Positions 16,108 through 24,998 of a DNA stretch of 54,838 nucleotides are shown one piece after another. The position numbers and the translations under genes were made by a program. Numbering within the stretch: position 1 is the stretch's first letter; every line of letters starts with the position of its first letter. Under the pieces are notes generated by a model. That model was given only the letters and a program-made list of their open reading frames with translations. It was not told where the DNA came from and searched no databases. Source of the stretch: an uncultured Gammaproteobacteria bacterium (lineage in GTDB: Bacteria > Pseudomonadota > Gammaproteobacteria > Arenicellales > JAANXG01); the NCBI GenBank assembly GCA_947259175.1, contig CAMYKW010000056.1, forward strand, positions 1 through 54,838, given 5' to 3'.

Positions 16108-18969
16108 ATGGATACCATCAGAATTCGCGGCGCCCGCACCCACAATCTGCGTAACGTCGATCTCGATCTGCCGCGGGACAAACTGATCGTAATCACGGGA
16201 TTATCCGGATCGGGAAAATCATCGTTGGCCTTCGACACCATCTACGCCGAAGGTCAACGCCGTTATGTGGAGTCATTGTCCGCCTACGCGCGACAGTTTT
16301 TGTCGTTGATGGAAAAACCCGACGTCGACCTGATCGAAGGCCTGTCTCCGGCGATATCCATCGAGCAGAAAGCCACCTCCCACAACCCGCGCTCCACCGT
16401 GGGCACGGTGACCGAGATCTACGATTACCTGCGTTTACTGTTTGCGCGCGTTGGTGATCCACGCTGCCCGGATCACGATGTCACCCTGGAAGCGCAGACG
16501 GTGAGTCAGATGGTGGACCAGGTGATGGCACTACCGCAGGATTTACGCATCTTATTGCTGGCGCCGGTGGTACGTGACCGCAAAGGCGAGCACGCCCAGC
16601 TCCTCGACAACCTGCACGCACAGGGATTCATCCGCGCCCGCGTCGACGGCGACGTCATCGAGCTGGACGATCCACCCAAATTGAAACGCAATTTCAAGCA
16701 CGCCATCGAGGTGGTTGTCGATCGCCTCGTGGTGCGCCCCGGTCACGAACAACGCCTCGCCGAGTCATTCGAAACCGCGCTCGGGCTCGCCGACGGTCTG
16801 GCTAAGGTCCTGGTGGTGGCCAGCGATGAGCATCCGCAAGAACAAACGCTGGTGTTTTCTTCCCAGTATGCCTGCCCCCACTGCGGTTACAGTATCAGCG
16901 AACTGGAACCGCGGTTGTTCTCGTTCAATAACCCGGCCGGTGCTTGTCGCACCTGCGACGGGCTCGGTGTGGAACAGTTTTTCGATCCCAAACGCATTAT
17001 CTATGACGCCGGCATCAGCCTGGCGGCGGGAGCGATTCAGGGCTGGGACCGGCGCAACGCGTTTTATTTCAATCTGCTACAGTGCCTGGCCCGACACTAT
17101 GGCTTCGACGTCGACAAACCCTTCGACAAGTTGCCTGAATCCATTCAAAAGATGATCCTGTATGGCAGCGGCGACGAAAAAATCAAGTTCACCTACCTGC
17201 GCAGCGGCGGCCGCAGTGTGCAACGCACCCACCGATTCGAAGGAGTAGTCCACAACATGGAGCGCCGCTACCGGGACACCGAGTCCAACGCGGTGCGCGA
17301 AGATCTGTACCGCTTCATCAACTCGCAACCGTGCAAGGACTGCGACGGCAGCCGGTTGCGCCGGGAGGCGCGCAACGTCTTCGTCGCCGGCCGCGCCATC
17401 CACGACATCACCCACCTGTCCGTCGGCAGCGCCTTCGGGTTTTTCGACAAACTGGCGCTCACCGGCCAGCGCGCCAAGATCGCCGATAAGATTGTCAAGG
17501 AAATCAAGGAACGCCTGGGGTTTCTGGTCAACGTAGGACTCGAATACCTGACCCTGGAACGGTCCGCCGAGACCCTGTCCGGCGGCGAGGCGCAGCGCAT
17601 CCGCCTGGCGTCGCAAATCGGTTCCGGCCTGGTGGGGGTGATGTATGTGCTCGACGAACCTTCGATAGGATTACACCAGCGCGACAACGGGCGTTTGCTT
17701 TCCACCTTGACCCGCCTACGCGACCTGGGCAACACCGTGCTGGTGGTCGAACACGACGAGGAGGCCATTCACTCCGCGGATCACATCGTCGATCTCGGCC
17801 CCGGCGCCGGCGTGCACGGCGGACAAATCGTCGCCCAAGGCAGGGTCAATGAAATCATGGCCAACCCCGGTTCCTTGACCGGCCGCTACCTTGCGGGACA
17901 GGAACGCATCGAACTGCCCGCGCAGCGCAGCGCAAGGGACACGAAGCGCAGCCTGGTGATACGCGGTGCATCGGGTAATAACTTGAAAGACATCGATGTC
18001 GAGATCCCCGTGGGGCTGTTAACCTGCGTGACCGGCGTGTCGGGTTCGGGTAAGTCCACGTTGATCAATGACACCCTGTATCCCGCCGTCGCACAACGCC
18101 TGTACAAGAGCAAGAATAATCCCGCGCCGCATGAAGAAATCGACGGCATAGAACATTTCGACAAGATCATCGATATCGACCAAAGCCCGATCGGCCGCAC
18201 GCCGCGCTCCAATCCCGCCACCTATACCGGGTTGTTCACGCCGATTCGCGAGCTGTTCGCGAACACCCCCGAATCCAGGGCCCGCGGTTATAAACCGGGA
18301 CGCTTCTCATTCAATGTCCGCGGCGGGCGCTGCGAGGCGTGTCAGGGCGACGGGCTGATCAAGGTGGAGATGCACTTCCTTCCCGATATCTACGTGTCCT
18401 GCGACGTATGCAAGGCCAAACGCTACAACCGTGAGACCCTGGACATCCGCTACAAGGGCAGGAATATTCACGAGGTACTCGAGATGACGGTGGAAGAAGC
18501 GGCGGAGTTCTTCTATGCAGTTCCGGTGATCAAGCGCAAGCTGGTCACGCTGTTGGATGTCGGCCTGGGTTATATTCATTTAGGGCAAAGCGCGACAACG
18601 CTATCCGGCGGCGAAGCGCAACGCATCAAGCTCGCCCGCGAGTTGTCGAAGCGCGATACCGGCAAGACCCTGTATATCCTGGATGAACCCACCACCGGCC
18701 TGCATTTTCACGATATCAAGCAATTGCTGCGCGTCCTGCACCGGTTGCGCGATCATGGCAACACCGTGGTCGTTATCGAACACAACTTGGACGTCATCAA
18801 AACCGCTGACTGGATTATTGACCTGGGTCCGGAAGGCGGTGATGCCGGCGGGGGCGTGGTTACCCGCGGCGCGCCCGAAGACGTGGCCAAACATACGGTC
18901 TCGTACACCGGGCGGTTCTTGCGTCCGGTACTGGCCCGCGGCCGTGATGTGGCGATTCGCAGCGCCTGA
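16108..18969 (+). CDS. uvrA: excinuclease ABC subunit A
   Basis: This 953-residue UvrA is the damage-recognition ATPase of nucleotide excision repair. It has two ABC modules: Walker [12 protein letters not shown] near 31 and [11 protein letters not shown] near 645, each followed by an LSGGEAQRI signature and a DEP Walker B. Zinc modules are [10 protein letters not shown] to CRTCDGLG and CEACQGDG to CDVCKAKRY. Length is close to that of E. coli UvrA (940). It is divergent from the MFS gene across 75 bases. Confidence 0.98.
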   Translation: MDTIRIRGARTHNLRNVDLDLPRDKLIVITGLSGSGKSSLAFDTIYAEGQRRYVESLSAYARQFLSLMEKPDVDLIEGLSPAISIEQKATSHNPRSTVGTVTEIYDYLRLLFARVGDPRCPDHDVTLEAQTVSQMVDQVMALPQDLRILLLAPVVRDRKGEHAQLLDNLHAQGFIRARVDGDVIELDDPPKLKRNFKHAIEVVVDRLVVRPGHEQRLAESFETALGLADGLAKVLVVASDEHPQEQTLVFSSQYACPHCGYSISELEPRLFSFNNPAGACRTCDGLGVEQFFDPKRIIYDAGISLAAGAIQGWDRRNAFYFNLLQCLARHYGFDVDKPFDKLPESIQKMILYGSGDEKIKFTYLRSGGRSVQRTHRFEGVVHNMERRYRDTESNAVREDLYRFINSQPCKDCDGSRLRREARNVFVAGRAIHDITHLSVGSAFGFFDKLALTGQRAKIADKIVKEIKERLGFLVNVGLEYLTLERSAETLSGGEAQRIRLASQIGSGLVGVMYVLDEPSIGLHQRDNGRLLSTLTRLRDLGNTVLVVEHDEEAIHSADHIVDLGPGAGVHGGQIVAQGRVNEIMANPGSLTGRYLAGQERIELPAQRSARDTKRSLVIRGASGNNLKDIDVEIPVGLLTCVTGVSGSGKSTLINDTLYPAVAQRLYKSKNNPAPHEEIDGIEHFDKIIDIDQSPIGRTPRSNPATYTGLFTPIRELFANTPESRARGYKPGRFSFNVRGGRCEACQGDGLIKVEMHFLPDIYVSCDVCKAKRYNRETLDIRYKGRNIHEVLEMTVEEAAEFFYAVPVIKRKLVTLLDVGLGYIHLGQSATTLSGGEAQRIKLARELSKRDTGKTLYILDEPTTGLHFHDIKQLLRVLHRLRDHGNTVVVIEHNLDVIKTADWIIDLGPEGGDAGGGVVTRGAPEDVAKHTVSYTGRFLRPVLARGRDVAIRSA

Positions 18970-18999
18970 CGCCGACCATCAACTTCACATGCCGACGAT

Positions 19000-19374
19000 A
19001 TGAAACGCACCTGCAGTCAATGCAAGCTACCCGGGATCAAGGTCGGCAAGGTCGTAACGCTGGGGCCCATGCAATGTGAATTTTGTGGGACGGAATACGA
19101 GATCGCGCGCTACAGGAATCTACCGTACAGCGTGGCCGGACTGCTGGCGGTTGCATTTATCTTGCTGTGGCTTACGGACAAGCTCAATGGCATCTCGTTC
19201 CTGATGCTTTGCGGCGTGTGGCTCACTTTCGACCTGATTTGGGAAAGCTTGGCGCCGTTACGGCCGATAAGGCCCCCGGACGCGGGCGCAACGTCCATGG
19301 ACAGCGGCAATTCCGCCGCCAGGCTGGATGGCGCAGACACGGACGACAACGACGCAAATAAACTCGTCGGTTAA
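19000..19374 (+). CDS. small zinc-ribbon membrane protein, hypothetical
   Basis: This 124-residue protein has an N-terminal zinc-ribbon-like pair of cysteine knuckles (CSQC at 5-8 and CEFC at about 26-29). Two hydrophobic helices follow (about 44-58 SVAGLLAVAFILLWL and 64-80 ISFLMLCGVWLTFDLIW), then a hydrophilic tail rich in Asp and Asn. It is likely a membrane protein with a cytoplasmic metal-binding head. I do not recognise a named family. It lies 30 bases after uvrA on the same strand. Confidence 0.6.
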   Translation: MKRTCSQCKLPGIKVGKVVTLGPMQCEFCGTEYEIARYRNLPYSVAGLLAVAFILLWLTDKLNGISFLMLCGVWLTFDLIWESLAPLRPIRPPDAGATSMDSGNSAARLDGADTDDNDANKLVG

Positions 19375-19462
19375 GGTATCGCGACCCCGTGACTGCATTG
19401 AGCAGCGAACCGCACGGCGCACGTCATGTCATCACCAAATCACCAACTCGAGCCGATCTACC

Positions 19463-19735
19463 ATGGATTTAAAGATATTACTCACAGTTTTCACCGCGGT
19501 GTTCATCGCCGAACTCGGCGACAAGACACAGCTCGCCACCATGTTGTTTGCGGCAGACAAGGAGGTGAGCAAGTTGACGGTGTTCTTCGGCGCCTCACTG
19601 GCCTTGATCGTGGCGTCGGCGATCGGGGTGCTGGCCGGCAGCGTCATATCTCTTTATATCAGCGAGAAACAGCTACATTACCTCGCCGGGATCGGCTTCA
19701 TCGGCATCGGGATCTGGACCCTGTTGAAGGCGTGA
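19463..19735 (+). CDS. single-domain GDT1/TMEM165 (UPF0016) membrane protein
   Basis: This 90-residue protein has the family motif ELGDKTQLATMLFAA (about residues 14-28) and three hydrophobic helices. Family members move Mn2+ or Ca2+ and usually contain two ELGDKT repeats in about 190 residues. This one has only one, so it must act as an oligomer or with a partner not seen here. The ATG at 19463 begins just before the first helix. The longer in-frame reading from 19328 overlaps the previous gene and lacks similarity. Confidence 0.85.
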   Translation: MDLKILLTVFTAVFIAELGDKTQLATMLFAADKEVSKLTVFFGASLALIVASAIGVLAGSVISLYISEKQLHYLAGIGFIGIGIWTLLKA

Positions 19736-19801
19736 ATGCTCACCGCCGCCGCCCTTGATGTATGATTTGATCCAACGATCCGTCGCAATGACCATACGCC
19801 A

Positions 19802-20428
19802 ATGACATCCAAATCTCACTGGGAAAACGTCTATACAAAATCCTCCGCCAAACGCGTGGGATGGTACCGGCAGCATTTGCAGACGTCGCTGGAAATGATT
19901 GCCGCCACCGGTGCGGGATTAGAGGCGCGTGTTATCGACATCGGCGGTGGCGCTGCCACGCTGGTCGATGACCTGCTCGGATACGGCTACGAACGGATTA
20001 CCGTCCTCGACTGGTCGGGCGCCGCTCTGTCACTGACCCGCTCACGGCTGGGAAACCTGGCGTCAAAGGTGCAGTGGATCGAAGGCGACGTTAAGAACGT
20101 GGAATTACCGCCCGATCACTACGATATATGGCACGACCGCGCGGTGTTCCATTTCCTTACCGACGCCGCCGATAGAAGAAAATACATGGATAAGTTGCAA
20201 CGATCGCTCAGCGGCGACGGCCATGTGGTTATCGCGACCTTCGCCCCCGAGGCGCCGCCGAAATGCAGCGGCCTGAACGTACAGCGGTACACCCCGGAAC
20301 TGCTGCAAATCGAGCTCGGAGAGAATTTTGCGCTCGAAGCGCAAAAACCCGAGCTGCATGTGACTCCCGGCGGCGTCAAACAGATGTACTGGTATTGCCG
20401 CTTCCGCAGACTAGCCAGCCCGCAATAG
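19802..20428 (+). CDS. class I SAM-dependent methyltransferase
   Basis: This 208-residue Rossmann methyltransferase has motif I VIDIGGGAATLVDDLL (about 44-59), the acidic residue ending strand beta-2 (VLDWSGAAL) and motif IV-like YDIWHDRAVFHFL. The start SHWENVYTKSSAKRVGWYR is typical of a broad group of small-molecule or thiol methyltransferases. The substrate cannot be inferred. It sits 66 bases after the GDT1-like gene on the same strand and converges with the AlgH-like gene. Confidence 0.8.
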   Translation: MTSKSHWENVYTKSSAKRVGWYRQHLQTSLEMIAATGAGLEARVIDIGGGAATLVDDLLGYGYERITVLDWSGAALSLTRSRLGNLASKVQWIEGDVKNVELPPDHYDIWHDRAVFHFLTDAADRRKYMDKLQRSLSGDGHVVIATFAPEAPPKCSGLNVQRYTPELLQIELGENFALEAQKPELHVTPGGVKQMYWYCRFRRLASPQ

Positions 20429-20455
20429 TTCAGCCTGACGCAACCGCCAGACCAA

Positions 20456-21181
20456 TCAGGGCTGGAAATGCACCCAGCTGCCGGACAGTGCCTGGATGAA
20501 TTGTTCCCATACCGTATCTGGATCTCTGTCGAACAGGGTTTGCGCATCGCCTTGGACCACGTACCAATCACCACGCTCAACTTCATGTTCGAGCTGACCC
20601 AACGCCCATCCGGCGTACCCGATATAGGCGTGGATGATTTTTTTGTTGCGGCTGCGTAACAAGGTGTCGAACACCGGCTTGCTGGACACGACATAGACGT
20701 CGTCCAGGACGCGGTTACCATACTCCAGGGGTCGCACGGATCGTACCAGGAACCGCAGCAGGTCGATTTCCACCGGACCCCCGTAGTAGACGTAGACATC
20801 GGTGTCCACCAGTCCCTCCCACTCGGGCATCAATCGGGCCACCGGCACCTCGCTGGGCCGGTTGACGACCAGGCCGATGCTGCCCCAGGCGTCATGACCG
20901 GTGATCAAGATAACCGTCTTGCGGAATCTTGGATCCTGGATGTGACGCTTGGCGACCAGAAATACACCGCGTTGTAATGATACTTCCCGCGATGGTCGCC
21001 GCGAGGACTGCAGCGGAGCCAACACCGACGAACCCCCCGCCGTCGGCTGCGCGGAACGTGGAATCGATACCCGTGCCATATCCCAGCCTGCGGCGGCACC
21101 GGAATCCCAGGCCTGGGTGACACCCGGGGCCATCAGCATCGTCGCTGCGATGAGGCGGAAATTCCAATAGGGTCGAAACAT
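20456..21181 (-). CDS. AlgH/YqgE (UPF0301) family protein with signal peptide
   Basis: The conserved AlgH domain occupies the last ~180 residues: RGVFLVAKRHIQDPRFRKTV, GSIGLVVNRPSE, VYYGGPVE and YIGYAGWALGQLE. Typical YqgE proteins are cytosolic and about 185 residues. This one has a ~55-residue N-terminal extension that starts with a classical signal peptide (MFRPYWNFRLIAATMLMA...VTQA) and a Ser/Pro-rich linker, giving 241 residues. An in-frame ATG ten codons further upstream is less likely. It may be periplasmic. The function of the family is unknown. Confidence 0.8.
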   Translation of the reverse strand: MFRPYWNFRLIAATMLMAPGVTQAWDSGAAAGWDMARVSIPRSAQPTAGGSSVLAPLQSSRRPSREVSLQRGVFLVAKRHIQDPRFRKTVILITGHDAWGSIGLVVNRPSEVPVARLMPEWEGLVDTDVYVYYGGPVEIDLLRFLVRSVRPLEYGNRVLDDVYVVSSKPVFDTLLRSRNKKIIHAYIGYAGWALGQLEHEVERGDWYVVQGDAQTLFDRDPDTVWEQFIQALSGSWVHFQP

Positions 21182-21591
21182 TTTAATGCACCTCAATATG
21201 CCGTAGGACAACCTCCGGTCTAGATACTAGTTTACCCCCAATCCGCGTGTTACGTAATGGGACAATCACTCCGAAGCGCCCCGCTTCGCGGGCGATTTGG
21301 CCTCGCTATGATCCCGCGGAGCGGCGGCTATTGCCCGTACCGATAACACGGCCCTGAACCACAGGTCATGTTGGCGCACCCGGGCGGCCCGTTCCGCAAA
21401 CACTGGAACCCCGCCCCGTACAGCACACGGGTGGCATGCTTCACCCACCGCCGGCGAAACCGGCCTCGATCGCGCTTCACGGCGCGGTGGCGCACAACAT
21501 CCTCCAAACGCTGCGACCGGTAGCCACGTCCGCGGGGCCAGGGTAACATCCCTGTAAAGCCAATAAATCATAAACCGACAGGACTACCCTC
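21182..21591. other. 410-base intergenic region without a recognised gene
   Basis: Only short overlapping open frames on both strands, none with a family signature, codon bias or good ribosome site. No intrinsic terminator or repeat was recognised. The last 40 bases include AGGA upstream of the next ATG. Confidence 0.5.
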
Positions 21592-21876
21592 ATGGCAACC
21601 GGACTCGTCGTACATCTCGAAATCAATCCTGCAAAACTCTCCGAGTTCCTCGAAATCGTGCGGGCGCACGGTGAATTCTCGGCAAAAAATGAACCGGGCT
21701 GCCTGGGTTTCCAGGTCATGGTGCCCAAGGACGAGCAAAACAAAGTGATCCTGGTCGAGGTGTATCAAGATGACGCGGCGCTGGAGTCCCACTGGAACTC
21801 ACATCATATGGCCAGGTATCGTGACCGGGTGGAGGACATGATTGCCGATCGCAAACGTTATCTGTGCACGGTATGA
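21592..21876 (+). CDS. antibiotic biosynthesis monooxygenase-domain (ABM/YgiN-like) protein
   Basis: This 94-residue ferredoxin-like ABM-fold protein has FLEIVRAHGEFSAKNEPGCLGFQVM, VILVEVYQDDAALESHWNSHHM and a His pair near the middle. Relatives include quinol monooxygenase YgiN and the LsrG isomerase. It probably forms dimers and acts on a small quinone-like or aldehyde substrate in the cytoplasm. An AGGA lies about nine bases before the ATG. It is 39 bases before the ABC ATPase gene. Confidence 0.8.
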   Translation: MATGLVVHLEINPAKLSEFLEIVRAHGEFSAKNEPGCLGFQVMVPKDEQNKVILVEVYQDDAALESHWNSHHMARYRDRVEDMIADRKRYLCTV

Positions 21877-21915
21877 CCGCATACACCGCGCGTGGCAGCA
21901 CGCTCCCGCCAACGC

Positions 21916-22701
21916 ATGGATAACATTATTGAAATCAACAATGCGATTGTCTTTCGGGGCGCGACGCGTGTCTTCGACGGCCTGACGCTGGAGATCCCTG
22001 AGGGTTGCAACACAGCCATCCTCGGTCCCAACGGCGCCGGAAAATCAACCCTGCTCAAGCTGTTGTCCAGGGAGCTGTATCCGGTGCACCACAACAACAG
22101 CTACGTGCGCATTTACGGGCGCGAGCGATGGGACGTATGGGAGCTACGGTCTCACCTCGGTATCGTATCCAACGACCTGCAACAGACCTACGCGGCCCAC
22201 GCGGTCGGCACCGACGTCATATTGTCGGGCTATTACTCGAGCATCGGACGCTGGAAACATCAGCGGTTCAGCGAAGCGCAACGGCGCCGCGCCGACGAAG
22301 TCGCGGCCACCCTGGGGATCTGCGCCCTCAAAGACCGGAAATTCGCCGCCATGTCCACCGGAGAACAACGCCGCTTCCTGCTCGGGCGCGCGCTGGTCAA
22401 CGATCCCGACACCCTGGTGATGGACGAACCCACCAGCGGCCTGGATCTCAAGGCGTGTTTTCAGTACCTGGAGATGATCCGCCGCTTGATGGCGGATGGC
22501 AAGACGGTGGTGCTGGTCACCCATCACATCCATGAAATTCCGCCTGACATATCACGCGTTGTGTTGCTCAGCGGCGGTCGGGTGACCGCTGACGGAGATA
22601 AATCCGAAGTGCTGTCCGACCAGCGCCTTAGCAAACTGTTCGGCACCCCAATACATTTGATTTACCGGAACGGTTACTATCAAGCGGTGCCCGCAGCCTG
22701 A
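21916..22701 (+). CDS. ABC ATPase of the ModF/PhrA-like COG1119 group
   Basis: This 261-residue single ABC nucleotide-binding protein has Walker A GPNGAGKSTLL, the signature MSTGEQRRFLLGRAL, Walker B TLVMDEP and a switch histidine in THHIHEIP. The STGE form of the signature, in place of SGGQ, is typical of COG1119 proteins such as ModF and YlmA. No permease or binding-protein gene is adjacent, so it may be a soluble ATPase or use a distant membrane partner. The ATG at 21916 starts the conserved region. Confidence 0.82.
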   Translation: MDNIIEINNAIVFRGATRVFDGLTLEIPEGCNTAILGPNGAGKSTLLKLLSRELYPVHHNNSYVRIYGRERWDVWELRSHLGIVSNDLQQTYAAHAVGTDVILSGYYSSIGRWKHQRFSEAQRRRADEVAATLGICALKDRKFAAMSTGEQRRFLLGRALVNDPDTLVMDEPTSGLDLKACFQYLEMIRRLMADGKTVVLVTHHIHEIPPDISRVVLLSGGRVTADGDKSEVLSDQRLSKLFGTPIHLIYRNGYYQAVPAA

Positions 22702-22785
22702 TTGCGGTAACATGCATTCCGTGCCGAACACTGGAAATCGCGGCGTCGCATTCGCTTACCAACGACACGTACCTGCTCACGCAAC

Positions 22786-23439
22786 ATGTCACTGAAGTCA
22801 TCGCTAGTCGCCCTGTTCACCCTGGGCAAAGGGATCTTCCGAGGGCTACCGGAGGCCGCCGCCGATGACCACCCGATCGAGCTTTTCGGGACGTGGTTCT
22901 CACAGGCGAAAAAATCCGGCCTGCTGCTACCGGAAGCCGCCACCCTGGCCACCTGCACCGTGGATGCCGCGCCATCCGCGCGCCTGGTTCTGGTCAAGGA
23001 CTTCGGCGACGAGGGATTCGTGTTCTACACCAACTACGGCAGCCGCAAGGCGGCGGAACTGGAACAGAATCCACACGCCGCTCTGGTATTTCACTGGCCG
23101 GTGCTGCAGCGGCAGGTGCGTATTGAAGGAGACGTAACGCGTATTCCGGTAGCGCAATCCGATGCGTATTTTCATTCGCGCCCCCGCGGCAGCCAGATCG
23201 GTGCTTGGGCGTCGCGTCAAAGCGAGCCGCTGAAAGATCGCAGCCATTTGGAATCACTGTTCAGGAAACTGGAAACAAAGTATCAACATCAAGACGTGCC
23301 TTTGCCGGAGTTTTGGGGCGGATACCGGGTTAATCCCCGCAGCATCGAATTCTGGCAAGGCCGTGCCGACCGCCTGCACGATCGCCTGCGCTTCGATCGC
23401 GACGGCGCCGGGTGGACCAGCACGCGCTTGTATCCCTGA
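22786..23439 (+). CDS. pdxH: pyridoxamine 5'-phosphate oxidase
   Basis: This 217-residue FMN enzyme oxidises pyridoxine or pyridoxamine 5'-phosphate to pyridoxal phosphate. Family motifs are SARLVLVKDFGDEGFVFYTNYGSRKAAEL, HWPVLQRQVRIEG, YFHSRPRGSQIGAWAS and the C-terminal WGGYRVNPRSIEFWQG...RLHDR. Length fits. It stands 84 bases after the ABC ATPase gene and 21 bases before the decayed haloacid dehalogenase. Confidence 0.95.
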   Translation: MSLKSSLVALFTLGKGIFRGLPEAAADDHPIELFGTWFSQAKKSGLLLPEAATLATCTVDAAPSARLVLVKDFGDEGFVFYTNYGSRKAAELEQNPHAALVFHWPVLQRQVRIEGDVTRIPVAQSDAYFHSRPRGSQIGAWASRQSEPLKDRSHLESLFRKLETKYQHQDVPLPEFWGGYRVNPRSIEFWQGRADRLHDRLRFDRDGAGWTSTRLYP

Positions 23440-23460
23440 GCAACAGGAACCTCGCCGACA

Positions 23461-23773
23461 TGAAACTCACCGACTTTGACGTAGTGACCTTCGATCGCTG
23501 TGGCACGCTGATTGACTGGGAGGCCGGATTACTCGAAGCGCTCTCCCCCTTGCTCGCACGCGCGAACGTGGATCGCGATGCGGCGTTGCAAACCTTTGCT
23601 GAATTCGAATCCCGCCAGCAAGCCGAGACCGGCGCCATGACAAGCCGGGTTTCGGCGCCACCAAGCCACCCCCGAGCGAGGCGCCGGTGGACTTTCATTT
23701 CCACAGTCTCGCGGAGCCGGCGGCAGCACACGAAGCGATGCTCACGGCTAAATCAACCATGCAGCGGGGATAA
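23461..23773 (+). pseudogene. haloacid dehalogenase (HAD type II) with internal deletion
   Basis: The N-terminus DFDVVTFDRCGTLIDWE keeps the HAD nucleophile motif and continues for about 60 residues. The frame then breaks. A second frame, ending at TAA 23771-23773, gives the HAD C-terminus GFGATKPPPSEAPVDFHFHS followed by LAEPAAAHEA. An intact family member is about 220 residues. Here roughly 120 central residues, including the core motifs III and IV, are missing and the halves are out of frame. It is almost surely non-functional. Confidence 0.8.
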
Positions 23774-23810
23774 AAGCCGTATAATGCGGATCTGAAGCTG
23801 GAGCAGGCCT

Positions 23811-24797
23811 ATGAAGACGAATGTCAAAAACCCTCGACCTGTGGTTGCCGGCGAGAAGCTGCGCGGCGCGGAAAAGATGGCGCGCATCCCGATCAAGGTG
23901 GAGCCGACCCGCGCGCCGTTGAAGAAACCGCCCTGGATCCGCGTGCGCCTGCCGTCCGGCAATCAGGTCACAAGGCTCAAACTTGTGCTTCGCGAAAGCA
24001 AACTGAATACCGTGTGCGAGGAGGCCTCGTGCCCCAACCTTCCCGAGTGTTTTGGGCACGGCACCGCGACCTTCATGATCATGGGCGACATCTGTACCCG
24101 CCGTTGTCCGTTTTGTGACGTGGCCCATGGACGCCCCCTGCCCTTGGACGCCGACGAACCCAAGAACCTGGCGCACACCATCCAACGGATGAACCTGCGT
24201 TACGTCGTCATAACGTCGGTAGACCGCGATGACCTGCGGGACGGCGGCGCGGATCATTTCGCCGCGTGCATTCGCGAAATCCGCGCCCTCAACCCCGATA
24301 TTCAGATTGAGATCCTGGTGCCGGATTTTCGCGGGCGCATGATCACCGCGTTGGACAATCTGATCGATACGACGCCCGATATATTCAACCACAACCTGGA
24401 AACCGTGCCGCGCCTGTACAAACAGGCGCGACCCGGCGCGGATTACTACTGGTCGCTAAAGCTGCTGCGCGAGTTCAAGACGCGGCATCCGCACATTCCC
24501 ACAAAATCCGGTTTAATGTTGGGACTCGGCGAACAGTACGACGAGGTGGAGCAGGTGTTGCGCGATCTGCGCGCGCATGATTGCGACATGATCACACTGG
24601 GGCAATACCTGCAACCCACTATGCATCACCTTCCGGTGACACGCTTTGTGCCTCCCGCGGAATTCGACATGTTGCGGGATTTCGGTTACAAATTAGGTTT
24701 CTCCCATGTGGCCGCCGGGCCGATGGTCAGGTCGTCTTACCACGCCGATCTTCAAGCGCGTGGGAATTTTAACGACACGGTCACACAACCGCGTTAG
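23811..24797 (+). CDS. lipA: lipoyl synthase
   Basis: This 328-residue radical SAM enzyme inserts two sulfurs into protein-bound octanoyl groups. The auxiliary 4Fe-4S cluster ligands are Cys69, Cys74 and Cys80 ([12 protein letters not shown]). The radical SAM CxxxCxxC is Cys95, Cys99 and Cys102 (CTRRCPFC). The C-terminal RSSYHAD holds the serine ligand of the auxiliary cluster. No lipB is adjacent. It lies directly upstream of the pyruvate dehydrogenase genes, whose lipoyl domains are its substrates. Confidence 0.97.
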   Translation: MKTNVKNPRPVVAGEKLRGAEKMARIPIKVEPTRAPLKKPPWIRVRLPSGNQVTRLKLVLRESKLNTVCEEASCPNLPECFGHGTATFMIMGDICTRRCPFCDVAHGRPLPLDADEPKNLAHTIQRMNLRYVVITSVDRDDLRDGGADHFAACIREIRALNPDIQIEILVPDFRGRMITALDNLIDTTPDIFNHNLETVPRLYKQARPGADYYWSLKLLREFKTRHPHIPTKSGLMLGLGEQYDEVEQVLRDLRAHDCDMITLGQYLQPTMHHLPVTRFVPPAEFDMLRDFGYKLGFSHVAAGPMVRSSYHADLQARGNFNDTVTQPR

Positions 24798-24908
24798 CCG
24801 GCGACCACCGTCCGGTTGCGACAGCTAATCTTGATGCGGCAGCGAAGAATGACGCACACGTGGAGAGCAAACGACGGCGCACTGTGACTGAACCGTCGAT
24901 CATGATTG

Positions 24909-24938
24909 TTGCGATCGATAAACGACACGTGTGATAAC
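24909..24938 (+). promoter_or_regulatory. possible promoter of the pyruvate dehydrogenase operon
   Basis: TTGCGA (24909-24914) and GATAAC (24933-24938), 18 bases apart, with TGT before the -10 like an extended element. It lies 60 bases before aceE in the 201-base gap after lipA. No regulator gene is adjacent. Confidence 0.35.
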
Positions 24939-24998
24939 GCACATCAGAGCGATCGGCGATCCCGAGGCTCGAATGCAGGCAAACTGAGGAGGCGAAAC

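Noticed and set aside
21266-21571. 101-codon minus-strand frame in the gap before the ABM-fold gene
   Set aside because: No ribosome site, no motif, overlapping alternative frames on both strands; not supported as a gene.
24906-24998. N-terminal extension of aceE by 31 codons
   Set aside because: The extension has no conservation with AceE, and a strong GAGGAGG site sits directly before the ATG at 24999.
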